NCBI GenBank assembly: GCA_030789695.1
Contig: CM061139.1
Span: forward strand, 110,892,837 to 110,956,836
From: Scilla litardierei
Taxonomy: Eukaryota > Streptophyta > Magnoliopsida > Asparagales > Asparagaceae
DNA length: 64,000 nt
Reading direction: 5' to 3'
Positions 35,172 to 45,848 of this stretch are shown one piece after another. Each line of letters starts with the position of its first letter. The stretch's first letter is position 1. The translations under genes and the position numbers were made by a program. Below the pieces are notes generated by a model, which saw only the letters and a list, made by a program, of their open reading frames with translations, searched no databases and was not told the DNA's origin.

Positions 35172-35754
35172 GGATCTTTATCAGGCGAGCCTGCAGCCTC
35201 GTCCTGAAACAAATCTGGTTGAATCTCATCCTTCAACCAAGCTGACCGCAAAAGACTTCGATCACGACGACTTGATCGACTGAGTCTTATCTTAGTTTGC
35301 TTTTATATATGCATTTTAAATACTAGTTTACTTCATCTATATTTTCTTTTTAAACAAAAAACTTTATGAATGCATATTTAGCTTTATTTTATAAAGTCTA
35401 GTCATTCAAATATATAGATGAAGTGTGATATATTGTGGACAGTGCCTCGATGCACTGATGAAGCATTAAAATTGCTCCCACATACAACGAGACTATAAGA
35501 TGCAAGTTTCTCTCCTTAATCATATAGGAATCTCCCAAGTTTTAAGGATATTTCATTTAAAACGAACAACCTTGGAAACTATGGATAATAATAGTGAATA
35601 TCTTTATATAACTCGTCAAACGGATGGCCGGAAAACCATCTGCGCACGATTCGTTGGACCCCCGTTGGGTCCATATCATTATAGATATTCATCCTATATA
35701 AAGCCAACTTGACTGTGCACCAGAAGTGCCTTTCATTGCCAGAGTTTTCAACTC

Positions 35755-37300
35755 TGGCACAATAGACTTGGTCATCTTGGATCAGCGATGATGGATGCAT
35801 CATCAAATGAATCCCTTGGAGAACCTGAAGATTCTTCAAAAGGTTGAGTTTCCTTCTCACCTTTTGTCAAAAGGGAAAACTTATAGTGAGATCTTCTCTC
35901 CTGAAAGTGGGATTTGAATCTTCTTGCTTCATTGAAAGAAAACATGGTGACCTTTGCGGGCCTATTCACCCCGCAAGTGGCCCATTTCGGTACTTCATTG
36001 TACTGATAGATGCATCTACTAGATGATCTTATGTGTGTCTTTTTGTCCACCGCAATCTAGCTTTCTCAAAAGCTGATAATGTGGGTGAATTCACTACACA
36101 CGTCTTTTAAGAATACTGCCAAGCAACTGGCATTGAAATTGAACATCCTGCAGCATATTCATACTCAGAATGGGTTATCAGAGTCTCTGATAAAGAGACT
36201 CCAATGGATTTCACGTCCATTGTTAAAACTCAATTGCCTGTGGATGTTTAGGAATACGTAATACTACATTCCGCATCGGTTATCATGATACGGTCCTCTC
36301 GTGGCCATATCTTATAACTGATGCCGCTTGCTTATGGTCCACCACCAAACATATCTCATTTGAGAGTGTTTGGATGTGCTAATATTTGTCCCCATAGCAC
36401 CACGTCTTGATAACTGTGAATTTGATGAGCAAAGTCTCATTAAAATAGGCACGGAGTCTAAAGAATCCTGAAGCTTCTGAGACCGTATCATGGGACACAA
36501 AAGTCCCAATCTTGTTATGTTCCACATACTATTTTTGTGTGAAGATGAGATCCAGAAGATCCTTCAAATTCAGACTAAAGTAAATCAATTGGCGGATAAA
36601 TTCATGGACAACCCTAAGATTGTTCGTTCACACATCCCTGCTGCCAACACGCCAATTAGGATTGACATCCCCAAAGATGGATGCAATCCACCGGCAGCAG
36701 AATTGGCTATACCTCAATTGAAAAGAGGACGCCCGCCAGGTTCAGAATATAAAGTTCCTAGAAAGAGGAAGATTCCTGGATATATTAAAATGATCCCACC
36801 ACAGGATGCTGAGCTCAGACCAGCGACCTCTCCCCTCCTAATTTCCCATGCAGAGGAAATAATAGGATAAACATCATTTTATTAAGTATGTACTGGAGAG
36901 GTACTGAACAGATATAGCACAGTCGTCGACGACGATTTTGCTTTCGCTATTGCCGTTCACGTCGCTGAATACGACGATAACGTTCAGCCCACTTTTCTAT
37001 ATCGTAAACGCATAGATTGGCCAAAGTGGGACGAGGCAATAAGAGTAGAGCTGGACTCACTCTTGAAAAGCAAAGTCTTTGGACCAGTAGTCTATACACC
37101 TGAATGTGTAAAAGCCGTGGAATATAAGTTGGGTTTTTCATAAATATATGAAGGAAATGTGATCATTTTCCTATTTCATACTAAGCCTAACGTCTCTGGA
37201 AAAGCCAAGAAATGCAGCTCATGGACGTTGTGATTGCATATCTATACGGTAATATAGATATAGAGATCTATATGAAACTTCCAGAAGGGTATATTATACC
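35755..37300 (+). pseudogene. copia pol fragments (integrase and RT)
   Basis: WHNRLGHLGSAMM at 35755 is the GAG-pre-integrase motif. Integrase-like fragments follow in several frames to about 36340. QLADKFMDNPKIV and LKRGRPPGSEYKVPRKR (36570-36780) are the integrase-RT spacer. DWPKWDEAIRVELDSLLKS at about 37016 is the start of RT, and AYLYGNIDIEIYMKLPEG at about 37225 is a decayed form of the RT AYLHG block. Catalytic YVDD and RNase H are not recognisable. Many frameshifts make this non-functional. Confidence 0.8.
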
Positions 37301-39577
37301 CCCAGAGATGAAAGAGAGACGTAGGAACGTCTTCTCTATAAAGGCTTCAAAGATCAGTATATGATTCTAATAGGTTCTCCTGCAGAGACCATTGAGATAT
37401 CAGATACCTAGTCAAAACAGGGTATTGTCTCGGCTTACAGATTAAAACACCTTTTGTGGTGGAATCCTTTTATATTCTTCATACACCAGGAGTTTATGAA
37501 GAAAGATGCCCATTTGCAATCTATTAAAAATGGATGCTTATTTATGACACCTTCCAGTCGCTGGAAGAGGGGGATGACATCCTAGGTCCTGAAGAGCCTA
37601 GCTCTAGTGTACTAGATACACTCCTTTATATGGCCAACTACACGTGTCTCTATTAGAACGTCTGCAGTAAAGCTGTTAGCCAGGTACAGTGCTGCCTTGG
37701 AGGGCACCACTGGACCAAGGATAAGCTGCTCCTGCGCAACTTCCAAGGTTCAAGGAGTATATATCGCATATGCAGGTTTACAGATCATCGCGATGACTAA
37801 GCACAAATGGTCGGCCACCTTCTAAAGATCTTCACATCATTCTCCAAAGTCTACATCTTCTGAGAAGCTCATCATCCAAGAAGCAAGTCTAGAATACGCT
37901 CAGCCAGGTCCAGCAGTACCTTGCAGGCACAGTGAAGACTGAGTAAAAGAATTCATTCGTGGAGTAATATACCGACTTCGAAGAGCGTACCACTCTAGAG
38001 CGCCACTATCTTCCAATAGCCGATAGATATGAGTGAAACTTGTATAGATGAATGATGATTTTATTTGCTTTCAGAACATGATGGATGTATAGACGAATAG
38101 AAAATGATTGTATAGATACATAGGCGATCTGCAAGCTTGAAGCTTGTACATATCAGGGAGAGTTAATATTAGAGTTGTACTCTTTTCCCTTAGCTATGGG
38201 TTTTCCCACTGAGTTTTCCATAGCCAAAGGTTTTAATGAGGCAACCTCATTTAACTCATGACCCTGAAGTGTCCACCCCTAATGAAAGCTGAAAGACCTC
38301 CAAGCCTGAAGCTTGTACGGATCATGGGGAGTAACCTGTGGGTTGCACTCTTTTTCCTTAAGCTGTTGGTTTTTTCCACTGGGTTTTCTACAGCTAAGGT
38401 TTTAACAAGGCCAACACGATTACTCTGGATCCAGAAGTATCCACCCCCTTAGCATTATACGCTAAGACCAAAGTAATGGATGGATAAGGGGGAGTGTTAT
38501 GAATAAGGGAGGCCTTTGGCCTCCCCTCATCTTTATCCCCACATTAATCCCCATCAAGCTTACTAATGGGGATCTTTGGTATCCCATGTTCTTTCATATT
38601 CTACTATTATGAATAAATAGAGAACCATGGCTTTGTGCCATGGTTACTCATTCTTTTGAGTTCTAACAATTATTACTCTTTAAAATAAACTAAATAATTT
38701 AAGCTAAACTAAATACTTATTAAACTAATTAATTAATAATTAGTAAACTATTCCCTGACTCATTCAGAGATTATTGGTTGTGGGGCCCATGCAAATCAAT
38801 TGCTTTTGTTAATCATGTGAGTGTTGTGCACTTTTGCGTGCCAGCCAACGAAGGTGGCCAGCCAACGAAGCGGGATTATTGTGCACTTCTGTGTGCAAAG
38901 TAACCTCGCGCGCATCCCTATTGGCCAGCCAACGAAGCGGGCCCCACACAAACCCAAATTCTTGTGTAATCGGAGCAAAATCTGTGAATTTCAAAAGACG
39001 CCTCGGATTCCCACTGACATCCGCCACGTCAGAATTTTTTCCCATTTTCTCAAAACCACAAAAGAACACACTTAAAAAATCCGGTGAAGGAATCTAGTGA
39101 AAAGTGGGGGAATCGTGTATAAACAGTACTTTTTGCACTTTATCTTTCTCACAATCCGCGTAAAGAACAGGCCCTTAGTGAAACCATAACTTGATGAACT
39201 AGTAGGAGTATGAGTATTTTTGGCGGTCGGAGACAAATACGTGTAGGATTTTGTTTGAGAAAATACACTTGTATGCATTTTAGAACTCCATCTGTGTACT
39301 TTGTGGATTCATTTGCGGCATCAGAGTTATAAGCCATTAGGTGGGTTTAAGTCCTAAGTTTCTTCATTAGCAGTTGCTTGGGCTGGCCCTTTGCGAGCCA
39401 CATTTTTTGAGCCTAACACCTGTCATTCGCTCTTGAATTTGGTCAACAGATCTTGAAAGCGGAATCAATTTGGGTTCGTGGAGACGGTCCACATGTTTAC
39501 TACAGTTAACGAGGATAGTTGAAGCATCTCATCACAATGTACTTATAGAGGAGGCAAATTGAGTAGTTCTTCGTTAT

Positions 39578-40245
39578 TAAGGGCGTGTTCTTTTGCGCGG
39601 AATGGGGAGCGGAATGCAAAAATTGGCACTGTTCACCTTATTCCTCTCATGTATTCTCTTCGGTCTGTTCTTCTGCGTGGAATGCAAATGGTGGAATGAG
39701 CTGATGTGGCGGGTGCTTTTTGGAATCCATGGGCCTATCAGAATTCCCTTGTTTTGGGTTGGAATACAAAGGAATGGGCTGATTTTGTGGGGCCCGCTGT
39801 CACTATCAAGCTCATCTCTCTCTCTCTCCCCCCTCCAACTCACCTCATTTCCACTTTCTCATTCCAATTCTTCAATCCCCAAAAAACACAAGAATAGAAT
39901 GTAGACTCCACTTTCTATTCCAAAGCCCACTTTCCATACTCCATTCCACCCAAAAGAACACAAAACTCCATTTTCTCTCACCTAGGAATACAAACTTTCC
40001 CCCAATTTCATTTTTCCTATTCCAGCAAATGCTGTTCTTTTGCCAAGAATTGGGGCAGAAATGCCAAATTTGGCACTGTTCCCGTACTGTTCACCCTATT
40101 CCAAGTTTGTATTCCAAGCGGATGTTCTTTTGGGCCTGGAATAGAATCCTACGTGGCTATTCCAATTTGGTAATGATGAGCTCTTTTGTATTCCTTGCAT
40201 TTTGCTTGGAATACAATGGAAAGTAGGGAATGGTGGGGCCCGCTG

Positions 40246-40283
<38 letters not shown>

Positions 40284-40490
40284 CAACTCACCACCATTCC
40301 ACTTTCTCATTCCAACTCTCCAATCCCAAAAGAATACAAGAATAGAATGTGGACCCCACTTTCTATTCCAAAACCCATTTTCCATACTCTATTTCACCCA
40401 AAAGAACACAAACTCCATTTTCTCTCTCATTGGAATACAAACGTTTCCGTATTCCATTTTTCTCTATTCCAACAAAAGAACAGGCCGTAA
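39578..40490. mobile_element. Composite Tourist-like element, TSD TAA
   Basis: The element is 39581-40487. The left end reads GGGCGTGTTCTTTTG and the right end, on the complement, CGGCCTGTTCTTTTG. TAA flanks both (39578-39580 and 40488-40490). Inside, the termini recur near 40032 (CTGTTCTTTTGCC) and 40112 (GATGTTCTTTTGG). The halves share CCACTTTCTATTCCAAA, so two related copies are joined. (TC)n runs lie at 39812-39830 and 40244-40280. No transposase ORF. Confidence 0.65.
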
Positions 40491-40517
40491 GCAAGGATAA
40501 GCAAGTATCTTCAATCA

Positions 40518-40719
40518 TGTCTGGTAGCAGCGAGGATTTGAGGAGGCGCGTCCAATCACAGTTCTCTTTGTTGGACATGATTGATGAGATTGCTAAGATA
40601 AGAGACATGTGTTCAGGAATCAGGAGGTTCTGGAGTCCTTCATTCGTCTGCTGGTGGCATTGAGACTTGAGACGCAAGAGGAGTTGTGGAGGTTGGAGCA
40701 CTACATGGGGTGCATTTAG
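40518..40719 (+). pseudogene. Possible gene fragment, unidentified
   Basis: An ATG at 40518 opens MSGSSEDLRRRVQSQFSLLD and then MIDEIAKIRDMC. A one-base shift near 40610 leads to a second open stretch with EVLESFIRLLVALRLETQEE that ends at a TAG at 40719. The regular helical pattern looks like protein-coding sequence with one frameshift. I do not recognise the family. It may be a captured gene fragment, as transposons lie on both sides. Confidence 0.3.
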
Positions 40720-41189
40720 AATGTGATCTAGGAGGATCCACGGGCCTTGATTTTCTCTGTAGTTGTTGCTTTTATTATCTGTGTTGAATTTTTTATTATT
40801 CTACCATTTAGACTGCTTTGGATAGGTCTATTGAATTGGGGAATACAAAACGCTGAAATGTAACCAGTTTCGGCCCAGAATTTATTTGGATTTTTTTCAG
40901 ACCAATTCTCTGATTTTTCGCAGCCTAGATTCATTAGCCCATCACTGAATTTCTCGAGTTTTAAGCAACCCAAGTATTGGCCCAACGCTGCTTGACTTAC
41001 ACAGGTGGCCCGTAGTGAGGCGCGCGACACGCTTGTGAGGTGTGGCCATTTGACAACTGCAAGGAAATTCTGCTAGTATTCTAATCTAATTAGAAAATGC
41101 ACAAGCATGTAAAAATCAATTTTTTTAAATATAGTATATAAAGTCAATATCTGCTTTAGAAATCATGAGTTTAAATGCTATAGAATAAA
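40720..41189. other. Intergenic spacer
   Basis: AT-rich spacer between the Tourist-like element and the Tat element; nothing recognisable. Confidence 0.5.
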
Positions 41190-41480
41190 AGACATATTTT
41201 TGTGCGGATATACTTTCGAGATACCCACGGACGTTGAGGAGGCATGGACGTGGGAAGACTCCTATAAAGAGACTCGAGGTACAACGTACACGAAGGACTT
41301 CCTAGATACCGATAACACTAAGGTATTCTACTCACATGACCTTGTCTTCCACCTTACATTTCCTCTCCACAGCTCGGCCCGAGGACTCGCGTGTCGGCCT
41401 CCCCGTGATCCATACCGATCCCACCGAGCACCCTTCAGATCTGTTCTGACTTAGGCATCGGAGGGGACTTGGTCGGAACC
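41190..41480 (+). mobile_element. Tat LTR remnant (3' part)
   Basis: It contains a TATA-like CCTATAAAGAG at 41260 and the stretch TGACTTAGGCATCGGAGG near 41449, seen in similar form in the LTR at 5334-6389. The left edge is not placed and no primer site is clear, so it is a truncated 5' LTR. Confidence 0.5.
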
Positions 41481-41481
41481 A

Positions 41482-41930
41482 ATGTCCGACCCCCCTAACG
41501 AGCTTTCTCGTCTATCCAGGATGAGCAGATCCAGCGACACCGAGGCTGCCCCTCAACGTCTTCCCAACCGAAGTCGAGCATCCTCAATTACGAGCCCGCT
41601 CGCCCCTACCACAAGGAGGTCGTCGCTTTGCCGAGGCTACCCTTCGACACGCCGACGCGAGGATCCGCACGTCCCTCACCAAGCAAACGTGCCTTCAACC
41701 GATCCTAGAGGTCCCATATATCCCCCTTGACCATGTTGACCTCAGGACCTCCGATCAACAATTCAGCGGTGAGAAAACACCCCGAAACATCTGACCGTCT
41801 GTGAGAACACGAAAAAGCACCCACGTCAAACAACCACATCCGAAATGACGTGACCAAGCACCTCCAGGCACAGGAGCACGACTGCGATAACCTCAACACC
41901 GGGGCCAATCAACGGTCACCGGGGCAAGAT
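41482..41930 (+). pseudogene. Tat gag debris
   Basis: Short open frames rich in Arg, Ser and Pro (for example from MSDPPNELSRLSRMSRSSD at 41482) replace a normal Gag of well over 400 residues. No capsid core and no CCHC knuckle can be found, so most of gag is deleted. Confidence 0.5.
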
Positions 41931-41931
41931 C

Positions 41932-42430
41932 ATGGCTGCTCGTCGACCGCCCCGAGCCGGGAGGCCAGGCGTACCACGGGTAGAACCAGTGGAGGTGGAT
42001 TGTGGAGGAGCCGAGGGCTACCCACAGCCCATTCACTTTACCAAAGAGGACCTGAAGGAATCAGGGCCACCAAGCGACGGTGCACTGGTTGTCTCGGCTA
42101 TCATTGACACCACGATGGCCTGATGACTCCTCGTTGACACCGAAAGCTCATGCGACATTCTGTTCATGTCAACCCTAGAGAAGATGGGGCTGCAAGCCGA
42201 AGAATTAGAACCTTGCTCTGGGCCTGTGATAGGTTACACGGGCCGCTCCTCCCCCATCGTAATGATGATCCGCCTTCCATTCATGCTCAGGGAGCTGCCC
42301 AACTCGACCACCCTGGCAATAGAGTTCGTGACGCTAAGGATCGGGTCAGTGTACAACGGGATTATCGGCTGACTGCTCCTTAATGCGACCGAGGCCGTGG
42401 TCTCAACCCTCTACCATATGGTCAAGTTCC
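41932..42430 (+). pseudogene. Tat protease domain, degraded
   Basis: MAARRPPRAGRPGVPRVEPV starts the frame; IHFTKEDLKE and ALVVSAII follow. After a TGA at 42121 comes LLVDTESSCDILF, where the retropepsin D(T/S)G has become DTE. The block GYTGRSSPIVMMIRLPF is typical of the gypsy protease C-terminal half. A further TGA stands at 42370. Confidence 0.8.
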
Positions 42431-43743
42431 AAACCCCAAAAGGAGTCGGGAAGATCAGAGGCAACCCGACGAAGCCTAAGATCTGCTATCAACTGGCCTG
42501 TGCGGACCACATGGTGGGGGACTGCAACCCTATGGACCATCTTGACCCGAGATACGGCCGGAGCAATGCGAGGCCCGCACCCGTGGAAGAGCCGGAACTC
42601 ATCCCTGTTATGGATATGGGTGGTAGATTCCTATCTATCGGGTCAGAGCTCAACCCAACCCTGAGGAACAAACTGATCGGGTGTTTAGAGGTCAACCTGG
42701 ATATCTTCGCATGGTCGCCTGATGACGTGCCAGGCATGGACCCCCAGATGATCACCCACCAGCTGCATACCAATCCCAACTTCACACCAGTTAGGCAGAA
42801 GAAGAGGAACCTGCGCGACAAAAAGATGAGGGCCACCTTTATAGAAGTGGGGTGTCTGCTTGATGTTGGCTTCTTCTGGGAGGTCTGGTACCTGAAATGG
42901 CTTGCCAACATCGTGATGGTGAAAAGTCTAATGGCAAATGGCGGATGTGCGTTGACTTCTTTGATCTCAACAAGGCCTGCCCCAAAGACAGCTACCCACT
43001 ACCTCGAATCAACCACCTCGTGGACAACTTCTCGGGTTACAAGATGCTCAGCTTCATGGACGCTTATTCCGGATACAACCAGGTCCAGATGGACCCGGAA
43101 GACGAAGAAAAGACCTCTTTCATCACCGACCGAGGGACCTACTGCTACAAGAAGATGCCCTTCGGCTTGAAGAATGCATGGGCAACCAACCAAAGGATGG
43201 CCAACAGGGCCTTCAGCTCCCAGATTGGGAGAAACCTCGAGGACTACGTGGACGACATGCTGGTTAAGTCCAGGGACCATGCCGACTATATCGTCGACCT
43301 TCGCGAGACTTTTGAGCAGTTGTGAAGACACCACATCCGGCTCAATCCTATTAAATGCAAGTTTGGGGTGAGGTCCGGAAAATTTATGGGCTTCATGATC
43401 ACCAACCGTGGCATTGAAGCCAACCCTGACAAGATCGAGGCCCTGGTCAACATGAGGGAGCCGATGACGATTAAAGAGCTGCAGAGGCTGACCAGGCGGA
43501 TCACTACTCTGGGGTGCTTCCTGTCCAGATCTGCTGACAGATCTCTCCCCTTCTTCAAGACCCTGAGGAAGGCTCTCGCCGAACTCGCCGAGAAGAGGAA
43601 AGCTGTAGAATGGGACGAGAACTGTGCCCGAGCATTCGTCGAGCTGAAGGAATACCTCCGTAGCCCCCCTCCACACCAAACCAAGGGAGGGGGAAACTGT
43701 GAGCCTTTACTTAGCCAGCACCGGAGAAGCAGTGAGTTTGGCG
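42397..43743 (+). pseudogene. Tat reverse transcriptase and start of RNase H, frameshifted
   Basis: Readable blocks are CLEVNLDIFAWSPDDVPGMD, then after a frameshift near 42930 KWRMCVDFFDLNKACPKDSY, FMDAYSGYNQVQM and MPFGLKNAWATNQRMANRAF. YVDD, the RT catalytic centre, is at about 43245, inside EDYVDDMLVKSRDHADYIVD. A TGA at 43323 precedes CKFGVRSGKFMGFMITNRGI and the connection and RNase H start (KRKAVEWDENCARAFVELKE). The sequence stops at the TSD of element A and resumes at 51739. The fit to Ty3/gypsy RT is clear; it is not functional. Confidence 0.9.
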
Positions 43744-44217
43744 CTGATTGATCGCTCCGGGATGTGACCCAAAGAACGGTTGTAGTTTTACCGCAAGTGC
43801 ACGGTGTAGCAGCGAGCGGGTTATCGAACACGAGGAGGTGGTGTTGGCTCCAATCTATCCTAGGTTGGTTGGACTACGAATGTTTTATTGGTGGAGATGG
43901 CTATGGTATGATATAATGGAAATGGTGGTGGATGTCGGTGTCGGTGATAAAGAAATCGGTCAAATATCGATTCAAATACAATATAATAAAAGAGGGAATT
44001 TGCCTTGCGACGATCCTGTCACAATCGTCGGGCAAAGTATGGGGATATAAAATCAAATAAAGACGTCTAGGGCTAGGGAATCCCCACTACGGACCGTCAT
44101 GCATCATTGTTAATAGTGAATCTCAATATTACTAGACTTGCGTTGAGGTGAACTAGTCGCAACTTAATGTAGAACCAAGCTCACGCTCTCGCGCTATTGC
44201 CGGTCTATAGCAAACCT

Positions 44218-44518
44218 AGGTTATGGCCCAATCTCTTGCAAACCCTAACCTAAGCCACTAGCATGAGGATCGACATCATCGTTCAATCGCCCCTCGAGCC
44301 CACTCTCGTGCAAATTCGAGTTACGATCTAGGTTGTGATAGTTCGTATTCGTCCAATCTCTTGCAAACGAATATGTGTATAGATTTACAATTAAAAATCC
44401 TAGCTTTGGTCCAATCTCTTGCAAACCAAATCTAGAGAGACCCAATTGTAAACCTAAATCGAATATCTAGGCCTTCCCATCGATTAGAATCCAATCTCTT
44501 GCAAACCCCAATCGATGG
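44218..44518. repeat. Five-hairpin array, invariant loop (left LTR of A)
   Basis: Each hairpin has a 16-nt loop (C/T)CCAATCTCTTGCAAA. Stems: AGGTTATGG/CCCTAACCT (44218-44226 with 44243-44251, one mismatch), CTCGAG/TTCGAG (44293-44298 with 44315-44320; loop variant CCCACTCTCGTGCAAA), TATTCG/CGAATA (44346-44351 with 44368-44373), TAGCTTTGG/CCAAATCTA (44401-44409 with 44426-44434, one mismatch) and an outer CCATCGATT/AATCGATGG (44477-44485 with 44510-44518). The last four correspond in order to those at 42-260. Confidence 0.9.
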
Positions 44519-44991
44519 AAATCCCTAGCTATCCGTTGTAAATCAATCACAACCTAACCTCCTAGCAATTCTAGCAATTTGGGAATTCATTCATCACAAA
44601 TCTGAAATTAGATCCATAGGGTTCATCCCCAAACCCTAGAACAACAAATCTACTCTAGCATAGCAATAAGGATATGAGAATCAATAGAAATCATTGCTTG
44701 CATACAAAAAAGATAGAAAAACAAAGATTCAAATAAAAAGAAGAAAATACTTAGCTTTAATGAAGATCTTCAATCCAAAATACAAGCTTTTAGATCCAAG
44801 AGGGGGCCTAGGGCATGGCCTAACCTCTAAAATAAATCCCTCCTAAAACATCTTGGGAACCCCCTCTAATGGTGGCTACAAACCCCTTAAATACTCCCCC
44901 AAAAACCCTAGCAAGAAACCCTAGAAAACCCCTCAAATTCGTGCCCAAAAACAGCCCAAACCGCAACTTAAAATCTGGGCCCGGGCCGCAC

Positions 44992-45530
44992 TCGGCCGAG
45001 TGGAACATGTGACTCGGCCGAGTGGAAATTCCTGCACTGCAGCGTCAACTTGCAGAAATTCCCCAGATTTCATCCGACCTCCGATTTACGCGTTCTTGGC
45101 GGCGTTGGAATCGTCATGAAGTCTACTATTCATAAAAAATATGAGAAAAATAATTTGATGGCTGGAATGATAGCAGATTTGAAAAGAGTAGGAGGATGTC
45201 TGAAAATCTGGGCGCCGTGTGTCCTCGGCATCACTCGGTCGAGTGGCAAATGTCACTCGGCCGAGGGGCATTTGGTACTCGGGTGGACGGCTTTCATCAC
45301 TCGGCCGAGTCGGGCTTCTGGGGCAGACTGACGGATTACAGTAAGTTGGACATTTTGGCTTGCCGTCGTCTGGGTGCCACTCGGACGGACGGAGTATCCT
45401 CACTCGGCCGAGTCGGCGTGCGATGCTCGGCCGAGTGCACGCCGATACATCTCTGTTGCGTGTCCGATCTGGCCGGCCGAGCGGGGTCTCAATGCTCGGC
45501 CGAGTGACTCCTTCACTCGGCCGAGTGGCA
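44992..45530. repeat. CACTCGGCCGAGTG palindromes (left LTR of A)
   Basis: About ten exact or variant copies of the palindrome, for example at 44992, 45014, 45255, 45298, 45400 and 45514. They lie between the hairpin array and the outer LTR edge. Confidence 0.85.
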
Positions 45531-45833
45531 TGCTGAAAATGCCCAATCTTCACCATTTCGCTCCCCCGTCGCTCCTACGACGTTCTTTCTTCTTCCACTC
45601 CTCTTCCATTACAGAATAACCCTCAAAAGGGCCATGGTTGACACTCCGGAGTGGGTGCAAATCCTCTCGATCTCACAATCGATCCAAATCGCTCCATATT
45701 TCCTGAAATACGACAAAAACAAGAAATAGTGAAAAGTATCACAATATTGTCGAATAATCGTGAAAAGCGTGATATGGGCGATCAAAACGGTATGCAAATA
45801 TGCAGAAAAAAGGTGTAAAATATGGAGTGATCA

Positions 45834-45848
45834 AAATCCCCCAAGCTT
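45834..45848 (-). other. Polypurine tract of element A
   Basis: On the minus strand this reads AAGCTTGGGGGATTT, directly before the LTR that ends at 45833 (GTGATCA). It sets the strand of the element. Confidence 0.7.

Larger units (their letters stand above)
31894..38673 (+). mobile_element. Decayed copia retrotransposon, TSD ATTAT
   Basis: The element is 31899-38668. Its LTRs are short: 31899-32073 and 38495-38668, TGTTATGAAT to TTCTAACA, flanked by a perfect ATTAT duplication (31894-31898 and 38669-38673). CGTTATCAGCACG follows the left LTR where the primer site is expected, and AAGGGGGAG (38486-38494) precedes the right one. The LTRs differ at about 12 of 175 positions by eye, so the insertion is not recent. 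Inside are gag, GAG-pre-integrase, integrase and RT fragments broken by stops. The long leader (32074-34260) has GC-rich CGTCGGGGAGG repeats. Confidence 0.9.
31684..39177. mobile_element. Tourist-like element split by a copia insertion
   Basis: The left end GGGCCTTTTATAGGAAAGG (31687) and the complement of the right end GGGCCTGTTCTTTACG (39174) share GGGCCT and a T-rich stretch. TTA flanks both (31684-31686 and 39175-39177), as in PIF/Harbinger-type elements. Without the copia element it would be about 0.7 kb. The right part holds three loose repeats of GCCAGCCAACGAAGCGGG (38835-38942). Terminal identity is weak, so the call is tentative. Confidence 0.45.
43749..45833 (-). repeat. 3' LTR of element A
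   Basis: The 2,085-bp LTR matches 49650-51738. Most differences lie in the first 130 bp: the outer 36 bp reads CGCTCCGGGATGTGACCC where the partner has CGCACCCCGGATACACG followed by TCCCGGAGCG. The remaining 1.9 kb differs at only a few sites. Confidence 0.9.

Noticed and set aside
45086..45556. Open frames of 80-156 codons inside the Athila-like LTRs (also at 931-1318, 51030-51461, 63373-63666)
   Set aside because: The palindrome CACTCGGCCGAGTG has no stop in any frame, so open frames appear on both strands wherever it is dense. The frames are not kept consistently between family members.
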